64,000 nucleotides of DNA from Leptospirillum sp. (GTDB lineage Bacteria > Nitrospirota > Leptospirillia > Leptospirillales > Leptospirillaceae): positions 98,216-162,215 of the forward strand of contig DAHUYM010000004.1 in the NCBI GenBank assembly GCA_027315205.1, written 5' to 3'. The position numbers were made by a program, and so were the translations under genes. The notes beneath the pieces were generated by a model. That model had not been told where the DNA came from, searched no databases, and saw nothing but the letters and a program-made list of their open reading frames with translations. Positions 56,607 through 64,000 of the stretch are shown one piece after another; position 1 is the stretch's first letter; each line of letters opens with the position of its first letter.

Positions 56607-57239
56607 CTAACGGATCTGGTCCCTCTGGCGTACGAAGTACATTTTCGCCTGGTAGACCATATCCTTGACGTAATCCCGTTCTTCGGGCTCGAGCGCCGCC
56701 TCCCCCTCGAGGACGAAGAGATCCATGAGGTCGATCAGGAACCGGGCCGATTCGAAATCGGGTTTCCTCTCGGGCCGTCCCGTGCGGGGGTCTACACCCA
56801 GGGCGCTGATGGCCATCCCGCCCAGGATAGCGGGAATATGGCCAAGCTTGGCGGGTTCATCGATCGGGGAATCGCCGGACACGGCGATCGAGAGCTTGTC
56901 CTTGAAAGCGTCGCGGAACTTTTCCATGAGCTCGAGGAAGAACCGGGCTTCCCGGAGGCTGAAGGTCGGATCGGGAAGACGGGTTTCCGGGTCGAACGAA
57001 AGATGGGTCAGGGCCATTCCGGAGAGGATAGCCATGATCTGCTCGAGACGGATCTCCATCCCGGGGGCCTTCTCTTCGGGATCCCGGGGACCTCGGTCCG
57101 GCTCGGGCACCACGTCGTCCGGCAGGAAAACAGTGGATGCAGGAGAGGGGGATTCCGAAGGCGTTTCCGGGTCGACATCAAATCGGGGCCTCCGGTCCGT
57201 TATAATGAGTTCGGGTTCCTTCTCGTCCTTCTCGGCCAT
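56607..57239 (-). CDS. Duplicated DUF1844 domain protein
   Basis: This 210-residue protein has a disordered acidic N-terminus (residues 1-60) and two copies of a DUF1844-like helical unit. Copy one begins IMAILSGMALTHLSFDPETR (near residue 68). Copy two begins IPAILGGMAISALGVDPRTG (near 135) and ends in KDMVYQAKMYFV. DUF1844 proteins normally have one copy of about 80-110 residues. ATG 57239 follows AAGGA. It lies seven bases before the AsmA-like gene. Function unknown. Confidence 0.75.
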   Translation of the reverse strand: MAEKDEKEPELIITDRRPRFDVDPETPSESPSPASTVFLPDDVVPEPDRGPRDPEEKAPGMEIRLEQIMAILSGMALTHLSFDPETRLPDPTFSLREARFFLELMEKFRDAFKDKLSIAVSGDSPIDEPAKLGHIPAILGGMAISALGVDPRTGRPERKPDFESARFLIDLMDLFVLEGEAALEPEERDYVKDMVYQAKMYFVRQRDQIR

Positions 57240-57268
57240 CAACGTTCCTTTCCGTGGGAGTCCTCAAA

Positions 57269-57889
57269 GTGGGACACCAGTTCCTTCTCGATTTCCTGCC
57301 CTTGTTCGTGGCGATCGACCCGCCCGGCATTTTGCCGTTTTTTCTCAGTCTAACACAGGGGATGGCTCCGGCCCAAAAGAAAGCCACGGCCCGGACGGCC
57401 GCTCTCACAGGCTTTCTGCTGACCGCGACCTTCACCCTGGCGGGCCGGTTCCTGCTGGACATCCTTGGGCTTTCGATCTGGGACTTCTCCATCGCGGGAG
57501 GCATCCTTCTCCTCGTTTTTTCGATTTCGGACCTCCTGAAAACCCAGGACGTCGAAAAAGCGAGGGAGACGTTCCTGGAAGCCCCGCATGCCGAAAAAAT
57601 GCGATCCTTGGGTGTGGTTCCCCTGGGAATCCCCATCATCGCAGGACCGGCCGCTCTTACGACGTCGCTCATCCTGTCCAAGACCCGGCCGTTCCTCGAG
57701 GTGTCGCTAGCCCTTCTGGCCAATATCGTGATCGTCTATGCGGTCCTTTCCCAGGCGGACCGGATCGACCGGATATTGGGACGTTCCCTGTCTTCGGCGA
57801 TCGGAAAAATCTTCGCCCTTCTGCTCGCGGCGATCGCTGTCAGCCTGATCCACCGCGGGATCATGGGGCTGTCTGCCCCCGGGGGGTAA
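57269..57889 (+). CDS. MarC family membrane protein
   Basis: This protein of about 206 residues has six TM helices. The opening FLPLFVAIDPPGILPFFLSL and the second-half GVVPLGIPIIAGPAALTT repeat-like blocks are MarC signatures. I use GTG 57269 because GGAG lies eight bases upstream; GTG 57254 is in frame but has no site. MarC proteins have no proven drug transport role. It is divergent from the DUF1844 gene. Confidence 0.88.
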   Translation: MGHQFLLDFLPLFVAIDPPGILPFFLSLTQGMAPAQKKATARTAALTGFLLTATFTLAGRFLLDILGLSIWDFSIAGGILLLVFSISDLLKTQDVEKARETFLEAPHAEKMRSLGVVPLGIPIIAGPAALTTSLILSKTRPFLEVSLALLANIVIVYAVLSQADRIDRILGRSLSSAIGKIFALLLAAIAVSLIHRGIMGLSAPGG

Positions 57890-57976
57890 GGCCCCGCGGG
57901 ATTGCAGATTCCGTCCGACTCCTCCAGAATCAGGGAATCGACCTTAAATTTTTCCCTCAATCAATAAGGACTGTCC

Positions 57977-58402
57977 ATGACCCCGATCACCGAAAAGTGC
58001 ACTCTCATGTGCGACGATTTCCGGATCGAGATCACCAACAAACTGATCCTGATCGGGCTTTACCCCCCAACCCCGATGGTTCCGGTTGTCTACACGCCCG
58101 CATTTCCCGTGACGATCCCCACTCTCTGCTTCATCCAATTGTTCGATTCGGAAGGCCAGGGCCAGGCGCAGTTCACCGCCCGGATCGCGAACATCGAAAC
58201 CGGTCGGATGGTTGGGGGGGAGATCAACGGAAAAATGATTTTCCAGAAGGGACAGATCATGAACCTGGCCCGGTTCGTGGGACTGACGTTCGAATCGGCC
58301 GGGTCCTACGGGCTTTCGACCCGTATTGAGGGGTGCGGATCGCCCTTCATCATGAACTTCGACGTGAAGCTGTTCGTCCCGCCCAAGCCGCCCCAGTCCT
58401 GA
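57977..58402 (+). CDS. Conserved-looking hypothetical protein (DUF6941-like)
   Basis: This 141-residue soluble protein is beta-rich, with CTLMCDDFRIEITNKLILIGLY at the start and FDVKLFVPP at the end. This resembles the DUF6941 group of small bacterial proteins. It has no signal peptide. It lies 87 bases after marC on the same strand. About 230 bases after it hold no gene that I can see. Confidence 0.6.
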   Translation: MTPITEKCTLMCDDFRIEITNKLILIGLYPPTPMVPVVYTPAFPVTIPTLCFIQLFDSEGQGQAQFTARIANIETGRMVGGEINGKMIFQKGQIMNLARFVGLTFESAGSYGLSTRIEGCGSPFIMNFDVKLFVPPKPPQS

Positions 58403-58634
58403 AGGGGAACACCGTTACGCGAGGCCCGGTCGATCCCGTTCCCGGGATTTGCCGTCCAGACCTGGACGGGTGAAGACCTCCCAAAGGCAAACTCGACGAG
58501 AGAGGTCCTCCGGATCGGGAGCGATATCCGACAGGGAAGCGATCACCCGTTCACCCTCATGCTCTGAAGATCTCCACGATTTTTTTCCGGCCCCCGTCCA
58601 TACCGGTCGCTATGTTCCAACGGATTCTCCCTTG

Positions 58635-59456
58635 TCACCCCTTCCGGAGCACGAAAACGTGATAGCGGTTGGACAGCTCCACAAGGCCGGTCGTCCTGTC
58701 GGTGTGGAGGCCGAAGGACGCACGGGCCCGTTCGAAGAGCTCCCGTTCCCGGCCTGGAGCGCTTTCCAGGAGAAGGGCAAACCGGCCTGTTCCCAGAAGG
58801 GCCCGGACGGCCTCATCCCGGTCGGGAAAACGGAAGACCAATTCTCCCGTCTCCACCCGATCGATTCCGAAACCGGCCTGGCTTGAGACCGATTCGAGCC
58901 AGTCGGTGCGCCCGGAGGAGTAAGGGGATTCAAGAGAGGGGATCTGCCCTTCGTATGGATATGGCCATTCCCGGATCACAGTCTCCGATACGGCGCGAAG
59001 GGCGCACTCCTCGGGCCTTCCCCATGCAGAAAACCCGTAATACCCCCCGGGATTCAGGATCCTCGCGATCTCTGGCGCCTGGGCCTCCGGATCCGACGAG
59101 AAAATGGTCCCCATGGAGGACGCCACCGTTTGGAACGATCGGTTCGCAAACGGAAGCCGGTCCTGGTCCGCCACGACCCCAAGGGCACCCCCGACCCGGA
59201 ACCGTGCGATCCGCACCATTTCCAGCGAGAAATCGCAGCCGATCCCCAAAGAGTCCCCTGTCCCGCACAATAAGGAAAGTACCGTGCCGGGACCGCAGGC
59301 CAGGTCCAGGACAGGAGCCAGAAGGTGGGGAGCGAGAAGCCCGGAGAGATGTTTCGCCACCGGCTCAAGCTGGATTCCAAGGCCTTTCCGGTACAAAGGT
59401 GCCGCCCGGTTCCAGGCGTTCCGGATCGGTCCCGAACGGTCCATCCGTTCACTCAT
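58635..59456 (-). CDS. Class I SAM-dependent methyltransferase
   Basis: This 273-residue enzyme has the SAM motif VLDLACGPGTVLSLL (near residue 49), the acidic residue of strand 2 in GIGCDFSLEMV and a post-motif GALGVVADQDRLPFAN. It is of the UbiE/BioC/generic Methyltransf_11 type. The start overlaps queA by eight bases, so the two share a transcript. The substrate is not known; the link to queuosine may be only operonic. Confidence 0.85.
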   Translation of the reverse strand: MSERMDRSGPIRNAWNRAAPLYRKGLGIQLEPVAKHLSGLLAPHLLAPVLDLACGPGTVLSLLCGTGDSLGIGCDFSLEMVRIARFRVGGALGVVADQDRLPFANRSFQTVASSMGTIFSSDPEAQAPEIARILNPGGYYGFSAWGRPEECALRAVSETVIREWPYPYEGQIPSLESPYSSGRTDWLESVSSQAGFGIDRVETGELVFRFPDRDEAVRALLGTGRFALLLESAPGRERELFERARASFGLHTDRTTGLVELSNRYHVFVLRKG

Positions 59457-60567
59457 GCCGATCCTCTTCAGGGAGGATCAGAAGCGCATCCCCATAGCTC
59501 AGGAACGAAAATCCGCTTTCGAGGGCAAACCGGTAGATCTCCCTCCATCGGCCGGATCCATTCACGAACGCGTCCACCAGGACGAGGAGCGTCGAACGGG
59601 GCTGGTGGAAATTGGTCATGAGCCCGTCCACGACCTGGAACGGAAATCCCGGGCGGATGAACAAATCGGTCCAGCCCTGCCCGGCACGGCCGGGAGAGGT
59701 CCGGGCCCAGGTCTCGAGGGTCCGGACCACTGTGGTTCCGACCGCGAAAATCCGTCCCCCGGCCTCCCGAGTCGCAAGAATCTTCCCGACGGTCTCCTCC
59801 GGAACGAAATACCGTTCGGGGTGCATCCGGTGGCCACCCGGGCCCTCTTCGGGAAGAGGCCGGAAGGTCCCGATCCCGACGTGGAGTGTGACCGAAGCGA
59901 CCCCTACGTCCCGGTCCGCCATCCGGGACAAGAGACGTTCGGTCAGGTGGAGTCCCGCCGTCGGAGCGGCGACCGAGCCGGGATGTCGGGAATAGACGGT
60001 CTGGTAACGTTCCCGATCTTCGGGCCTGTGCTCCCGTCTCCTGCGGATATACGGAGGAAGGGGCATTTCCCCGCACTCCTCGAGAAGACGGGCGAGCGGC
60101 ACCGGCCCTGAATAGACGCCTTCCAGGAGACCGTCTTTCTCGACATACCGGATCCCGTTCAGGACCCCTTCCATGGGAAGCCGCACACCCCCCGGATTCT
60201 TTCCCAGGCCCCGTCCCAGGAAGGTCACCCGGGAAGACACGTCCTCCGAGAGGAACAAAAGCTCGATTGTCCTGCCCGATTTCAGGGTTCCGGACATCCT
60301 TGCCGGGATGACTTTCGAATCGTTGACCACCAGGAGATCCCCCGAACGCAGCCAGTCCGGAAGATCGCCGGTCCGGGAAAGCCGGAAATCCCCTGTCCCG
60401 GTGTTTCCCCGGCCCGTCACCAGGAGCCGGCTTTGCTCGCGGTCGTCCGGAGGGATGAGACGGATCCTGTCGTCCGGAAGAGTGTAATCGTAGGAAATGT
60501 CGGGATTTCCGGACGCATCCCCCCCGGAAGTTGCTCCCGGAGATGAGGAAGAATAATATGAAGTCAT
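59449..60567 (-). CDS. queA: S-adenosylmethionine:tRNA ribosyltransferase-isomerase QueA
   Basis: This 372-residue enzyme moves the ribose of SAM onto preQ1 in tRNA to make epoxyqueuosine. YDYTLPDDRIRLIP at the start, DLLVVNDSKVIPARM, PTAGLHLTERLL and TNFHQPRSTLLVLV near the end are diagnostic. AAAGGTG precedes the ATG. It is divergent from the EAL gene, 33 bases away. The N-terminal Ser/Gly-rich extension (about 24 residues) is unusual but minor. Confidence 0.95.
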   Translation of the reverse strand: MTSYYSSSSPGATSGGDASGNPDISYDYTLPDDRIRLIPPDDREQSRLLVTGRGNTGTGDFRLSRTGDLPDWLRSGDLLVVNDSKVIPARMSGTLKSGRTIELLFLSEDVSSRVTFLGRGLGKNPGGVRLPMEGVLNGIRYVEKDGLLEGVYSGPVPLARLLEECGEMPLPPYIRRRREHRPEDRERYQTVYSRHPGSVAAPTAGLHLTERLLSRMADRDVGVASVTLHVGIGTFRPLPEEGPGGHRMHPERYFVPEETVGKILATREAGGRIFAVGTTVVRTLETWARTSPGRAGQGWTDLFIRPGFPFQVVDGLMTNFHQPRSTLLVLVDAFVNGSGRWREIYRFALESGFSFLSYGDALLILPEEDRHE

Positions 60568-60600
60568 GAGTACACCTTTTTCTCAATTCCAGAAGATATT

Positions 60601-61641
60601 ATGACGTACTGTCCCTCCTGTTCCCAAGGCCGGGACGGATTTCTCGTCGTGTCCCCGGACCCGTTCGTCCGGGAAACCCTGGGCCTTTCCTCCACCGACA
60701 TCCCAGTATCTCTCCGCGATGAACCGGTCCGCCTTTACGACTCCCACACGGCCTGGCTCGAAGAACGGCATTTTTACGGGCTTCTCGAATATTGGGAACG
60801 GTATTTCAAGCCCCGGACCTGGTCGTTCCACAAAATGTCCGAACCGGAAGGCGTTCCGGCCGTTCTTCCCGATGCCCTCGGATGGAACTGGATCCTGACG
60901 CACGCCCCCAAAGTCTGGATCGACGAACTGATCGGAGAGAACCGGATCCGGATGCACTTCCAGCCGATCGTCGACGTGAAATCGTCCCGCTCGCTCGTAG
61001 GATACGAGCTTCTCGCCCGTGGCGTTGACCCCTCGGGCGGTCTCATTTCACCGGCCATCCTGATCGACGAGGCCAAGAACCAGAACCGGCTTTTCCATCT
61101 GGACCGGGCCTGCCGGATCCAGGCGATCCGTACCGCCGACCGGCAATCGGTCCCGGACGTTCTCTTCTTCATCAATTTCATTCCCAGCGTCATCTACGTT
61201 GCGGAGCATTGCCTCGAAACCACGTTCAAGGCCCTCAAGGAGTGCCGGATTTCCCCGTACCGGATCGTCTTCGAAGTCACCGAATCGGAATTCGTCCGGG
61301 ATCTCGACCACCTCAAATCCATCCTGCGGTACTATCGAACCCACGGGCTCAGATATGCTCTGGATGATGTCGGTGAAGGACACAATACTCTCGAAACGCT
61401 CCGTTACCTCGAGCCGGATATCGTGAAACTCGACCGAAAATGGGTGTCCCACGTCGATCGTGATCCCAAAAAGCGGGAGGTGGCCCTCGCAACCCTGGAG
61501 ACGGCCCGTAGCGTCGGCGCTACGGCCCTGGCCGAAGGGGTCGAGCGGAACGAGGAAGCCGAGGTCCTGAAAGACATGGGGTACTTCTGGCAACAGGGCT
61601 ATCTTTATGGAAAACCTGCCGAGACCCCTTTAATCCCCTGA
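60601..61641 (+). CDS. EAL domain protein, probable c-di-GMP phosphodiesterase
   Basis: This 346-residue protein has a 110-residue N-terminal region of unknown type with a CxxC at C4/C7 and an EAL domain from about residue 115. The catalytic set reads YELLARG (EAL-equivalent), FFINFIPS (Asn), VFEVTESE, ALDDVGEGHN (DD pair), IVKLDRKW (Lys), LAEGVER and QGYLYGKP. Most active-site residues are kept, so hydrolysis of c-di-GMP is likely. Its 3' end overlaps the convergent alkD gene by 37 bases. Confidence 0.87.
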   Translation: MTYCPSCSQGRDGFLVVSPDPFVRETLGLSSTDIPVSLRDEPVRLYDSHTAWLEERHFYGLLEYWERYFKPRTWSFHKMSEPEGVPAVLPDALGWNWILTHAPKVWIDELIGENRIRMHFQPIVDVKSSRSLVGYELLARGVDPSGGLISPAILIDEAKNQNRLFHLDRACRIQAIRTADRQSVPDVLFFINFIPSVIYVAEHCLETTFKALKECRISPYRIVFEVTESEFVRDLDHLKSILRYYRTHGLRYALDDVGEGHNTLETLRYLEPDIVKLDRKWVSHVDRDPKKREVALATLETARSVGATALAEGVERNEEAEVLKDMGYFWQQGYLYGKPAETPLIP

Positions 61642-62384
61642 GCCGTCGCCTTCGACGCCTTTTTCCCGTCTTTTCGCAACGACCGATAGTGGGCTCTGAG
61701 AGCATCCGGAAATCTCTCGACCGCATACCGGAGCATGGTTCCCGGCATCGTTCCCGCATGTCTGTCGAGAAAACGGCCGAGGAGGCCGGGGTCTTTTTTC
61801 CCCACCTCCCTCAGCATCCAGCCGGTCGCCTTGTGCATCAGGTCCTCCGGATCTCCGAGAAACCGCTCGGCCAGGGCGAGGGTCGTATCGAACCGGCCAT
61901 TCCGGATGAACCACCAGGTCGCGACAATAGCGATCCTCCGGTCCCACATCCGGTGCGAACGGGAAAGATCATGGAACAGGTCGTCGTCTTTGTTGAGAAA
62001 ATGAACACCCAGGAGATACGGGGCGCTTTCATCGACGTGGTCCCACTCGGAAACCCGTTCGCGGTGTTCGAGGTAAAAATCGACGATCCGTTCCTTCTCC
62101 CCGGCCGGCGACTTCCCGTACCCCAGGCGCAGAATCCAGAGTGCAAGCGAACGGACCTCGTGAACTTCCGATCCGAGGAGGATGCGCACCTCGGGAAGGG
62201 AAAGCCCCAGGAACGCCCGGGCCGTTTCCTTGACCCCGGCCTTGTCGGCCCCCCAGAACACCATCCCGTCGGAATCCCGGAAAAACCGGCGGAAAGAGGA
62301 AATCCTGGAAGGATCCGCCTGTTTCTTCAGGGCTTCTTCAGCCTGTTTTGCCGTCAACCGGTAATCTTTGAACGTTCGTGCCAT
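61605..62384 (-). CDS. alkD: DNA alkylation repair protein, AlkD-like HEAT glycosylase
   Basis: This 259-residue HEAT-repeat DNA glycosylase removes bulky or cationic alkylated bases. The active-site block VSEWDHVDESAPYLLG (Asp near residue 113-117) and RRIAIVATWWFIRNG are typical of AlkD. It is convergent with the EAL gene, overlapping by 37 bases. It stands alone. AlkD assignment is confident; symbol by family. Confidence 0.9.
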   Translation of the reverse strand: MARTFKDYRLTAKQAEEALKKQADPSRISSFRRFFRDSDGMVFWGADKAGVKETARAFLGLSLPEVRILLGSEVHEVRSLALWILRLGYGKSPAGEKERIVDFYLEHRERVSEWDHVDESAPYLLGVHFLNKDDDLFHDLSRSHRMWDRRIAIVATWWFIRNGRFDTTLALAERFLGDPEDLMHKATGWMLREVGKKDPGLLGRFLDRHAGTMPGTMLRYAVERFPDALRAHYRSLRKDGKKASKATAQGIKGVSAGFP

Positions 62385-62541
62385 ATCTCTATTTAAATAC
62401 GGAGGACATCGTTACGGCAAATGGCTTTTTCCTGGAATCCCCCCTTGACGGACGGACGTGAAAAGGGTGTACTTCCAGAAGAATCCCGACAAGAAATCCC
62501 GAACTCTATTTTTGGCGGCGAACCTATCCTGTCTTCTGGCT

Positions 62542-62560
62542 ATCCCCCGTAGGGGGATAC
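62542..62560. promoter_or_regulatory. Perfect GC-rich palindrome upstream of the CDGSH gene
   Basis: TATCCCCCGTAGGGGGATA has 8 bp arms around a 3-base centre and ends 22 bases before the CDGSH start codon. It resembles CsoR/FrmR-family operators (C-tract, short centre, G-tract), or a 5' UTR hairpin. It lacks a T run and is not a terminator. Confidence 0.6.
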
Positions 62561-62582
62561 AAGCGAACCAAGGAGGATCCCG

Positions 62583-62771
62583 ATGAAATGCCAGGTCGCG
62601 TGCTTAAAAAACGGTCCCTACGAAGTCAAGGGACCGGTTCGTATCGTGGATGCCAACGGAAGCGTCACGGAAACTGAGAACATGACACATCACCTGTGCC
62701 GGTGCGGGGGTTCGAAGATCAAGCCCTTCTGCGACGGGACCCACGACATGATCGGATTCCAGTCGGAATAG
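62583..62771 (+). CDS. CDGSH-type iron-sulfur protein
   Basis: This 62-residue protein has the CDGSH [2Fe-2S] motif, with CRCGGSKIKPFCDGTH giving the three-cysteine, one-histidine ligand set (residues about 39-54). AAGGAGG precedes the ATG. Single small CDGSH domains act in electron transfer or redox sensing. The palindrome just upstream suggests it is metal-, thiol- or sulfide-regulated. Function not assigned. Confidence 0.9.
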   Translation: MKCQVACLKNGPYEVKGPVRIVDANGSVTETENMTHHLCRCGGSKIKPFCDGTHDMIGFQSE

Positions 62772-62897
62772 GCACCCGGGTCGATCCTCCGTTTGGCATC
62801 GCACGATTCCACAGGTTAAAGTTCCGGAACGCTGTTCTTCTCCCTGGGAGAAAAGCGTGCCGTTCCGATCGTTTTTCCTCTTTTAACGAAGGATTCT

Positions 62898-63398
62898 ATG
62901 CGGGAAAATGTGAAGAAATCGCGCTTTCTCGGCGATCTTCGAGACCAATGGCCCTTGCTCACGATTTACGAGCGGTTCGAGCAGATCGTCGCCATCGTTC
63001 TCTCATTGATGATCGTCAGTATCATCCTGACGGCCCTGTGGGGACTCGGCATGCAAACGATCTCCCTCTTGAAGAACGGGGCATTCGCCACTCCGGGCAT
63101 CCATGCATTCCAGGCCGTCTTCGGCACGATCATGACGCTACTGATCGCAATGGAGTTCAACCACAGCCTCTTCCATTCCGTACTCCACCGCGGCCAGATC
63201 ATCAAGGTAAAAACGGTCGTTCTCATCGCCATTCTGGCGATCTCCCGCAAATTCATCGTCATGCAGGCCGAAAGAACGACCGCACTCACCATTTTCGCGT
63301 ATTCCGTGGCGGTCTTGTTTTTGGGTATTGTCTACTGGCTCATGTGCACACGGGAAAGTCCCGACCCCGGAATCAACCCGTTCAGGAAAACGGAATAG
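62898..63398 (+). CDS. PsiE-like phosphate-starvation-inducible membrane protein
   Basis: This 166-residue protein has four TM helices and resembles the PsiE family, with FEQIVAIVLSLMIVSIIL and FGTIMTLLIAMEFNHSLFH (the conserved EFxHS block), and AILAISRKFIVM. GAAGGA precedes the ATG. Function is unknown. It is near the CDGSH gene on the same strand, without overlap. Confidence 0.82.
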   Translation: MRENVKKSRFLGDLRDQWPLLTIYERFEQIVAIVLSLMIVSIILTALWGLGMQTISLLKNGAFATPGIHAFQAVFGTIMTLLIAMEFNHSLFHSVLHRGQIIKVKTVVLIAILAISRKFIVMQAERTTALTIFAYSVAVLFLGIVYWLMCTRESPDPGINPFRKTE

Positions 63399-63624
63399 CC
63401 GGGGCGATATAAATTTTCGAAGAACCTTACCGGTCCATCTCCCAATTTTTTCGGTGACGCTCCCATGTCGGTGACAACCTGACGGTCGGGCCGATTGCCT
63501 GCAGAGCCATGACATTCCTACCGGAGTCTTTTCCTTTCAAAAGTCCTATTGCACCCTTTGCATTATTCCCGAGAGGGGGGAGGGTGAAAAGACACGGGCT
63601 ATCGTTACGTTAAGGAGGTACATC

Positions 63625-63735
63625 ATGGTAAATATGCCGATGAAAAAAGAGTTTCTTCCCGCTATGGTCGTTTTCTTGTTCGGGATATTGGCGGTCCTCT
63701 TCTTCGTGGTGTTCGGACTGGTTGTACGGGCGTGA
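63625..63735 (+). CDS. Single-TM peptide, 36 aa, possibly oxidase subunit IIa-like
   Basis: An excellent TAAGGAGG eight bases before the ATG supports a 36-residue protein, below the length of usual gene finding. It is a short Lys-containing N-terminus followed by one TM helix (AMVVFLFGILAVLFFVVF) and RA at the C-terminus. This shape resembles ba3-oxidase subunit IIa of Thermus. It could be a minor respiratory subunit, but no oxidase gene follows in the window. Confidence 0.55.
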   Translation: MVNMPMKKEFLPAMVVFLFGILAVLFFVVFGLVVRA

Positions 63736-63912
63736 AAAGTCCTGTAGGTTTTAAGGTTGGACCCTGAAAAATTCCGACAGGTCCAGGCGTGCTGTTTGCT
63801 GGAACGAGACGCATCGCAATAAATTTCTTGATCGCTGAACGATCGAGGGGTGGAACGCTCCGATCGCGAAAGAGAACCGCTCGATGGTCGAATCCCTTCT
63901 GAAAAGGAACCG

Positions 63913-64000
63913 ATGTCCCGGATCTCTCTCTGGCCTGTCCTCTCCCTGTTCCTGCTTTCCCTGATCTGGGGTTATAATTGGGTCGTCATGAAAACGGCCC
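63913..64000 (+). CDS. EamA/DMT transporter (5' part, runs off window)
   Basis: From ATG 63913 the frame stays open to the edge of the window. The first residues are MSRISLWPVLSLFLLSLIWG, then YNWVVMKTA, the typical first helix of EamA (drug/metabolite transporter) proteins, with the SLIWGYNWVVMK block. AAAAGGAA is in front. The rest is outside the window, so the substrate is unknown. Confidence 0.7.
   Translation, partial: MSRISLWPVLSLFLLSLIWGYNWVVMKTA

Noticed and set aside
58403..58634. Spacer after the DUF6941-like gene, considered as a hidden small gene or RNA.
   Set aside because: No ribosome binding site, hairpin with T run or conserved ORF was found.

Overview
The window is a 64 kb stretch of a GC-rich bacterial chromosome with Gram-negative architecture: BamD, lipoproteins with lipoboxes, a class A PBP, TatA and SecG. 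The gene mix suggests an aerobic, chemolithotroph-like bacterium of the Nitrospirota, possibly an acidophile such as Leptospirillum. That mix includes a CcoN-like oxidase subunit, many c-di-GMP proteins, an NtrY/NtrX pair and a complete F-type ATPase operon. The taxonomic assignment is my inference from protein flavour and was not tested.

Layout. 1-9.5 kb: a TauE/SafE permease (cut by the window edge) with a lipoprotein, an MscS channel, a PAP2 phosphatase, rlmN, a LigB-fold protein coupled to an Rsm22-type methyltransferase, a solitary haem-copper oxidase subunit I and tatA. 9.5-12 kb: a quinone/electrophile-response island whose regulator (hxlR) and azoreductase (azoR) are both broken, while DoxX and a YgiD-type dioxygenase are intact. 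12-17 kb: accessory DNA with a compact five-gene operon (RHH regulator, coiled-coil protein, membrane coiled-coil protein, vWA lipoprotein, small basic protein) and two very AT-rich islands. 17-25.8 kb: signalling genes (HD-GYP, HDOD, two paralogous Crp-like regulators, a PilZ-sigma54 activator fusion), an IS630 transposase relic abutting a decayed alcohol dehydrogenase, an SDR, an alpha/beta hydrolase and tRNA-Pro.

26-47 kb is mostly housekeeping: a lipoprotein plus HTH-metallo-beta-lactamase pair, a metallophosphoesterase, the atp operon (atpI-B-E-F-H-A-G-D-C, minus strand), and a long overlapping minus-strand operon gap-pgk-tpiA-secG-SBP-dppB-dppC-gph that joins lower glycolysis to secretion and peptide import. 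A PBP1A gene lies just upstream of gap. 47-64 kb: pyrE, tRNA-Leu, a siroheme dehydrogenase, bamD, a KAS III enzyme, ntrY-ntrX, an AsmA-like protein, a duplicated DUF1844 protein, marC, queA with a methyltransferase, an EAL protein, alkD, a CDGSH protein behind a perfect GC-rich palindrome, a PsiE-like protein, a 36-residue membrane peptide, and the start of an EamA transporter.

The best candidates for something undescribed are the RHH/vWA operon at 12060-14796, the PilZ-AAA+ regulator, the HTH-MBL fusion, and the LigB-fold protein that has lost metal ligands. Three genes (hxlR, azoR, adh) are decayed in otherwise intact surroundings, which marks 9.5-24.4 kb as a region of active gene turnover.
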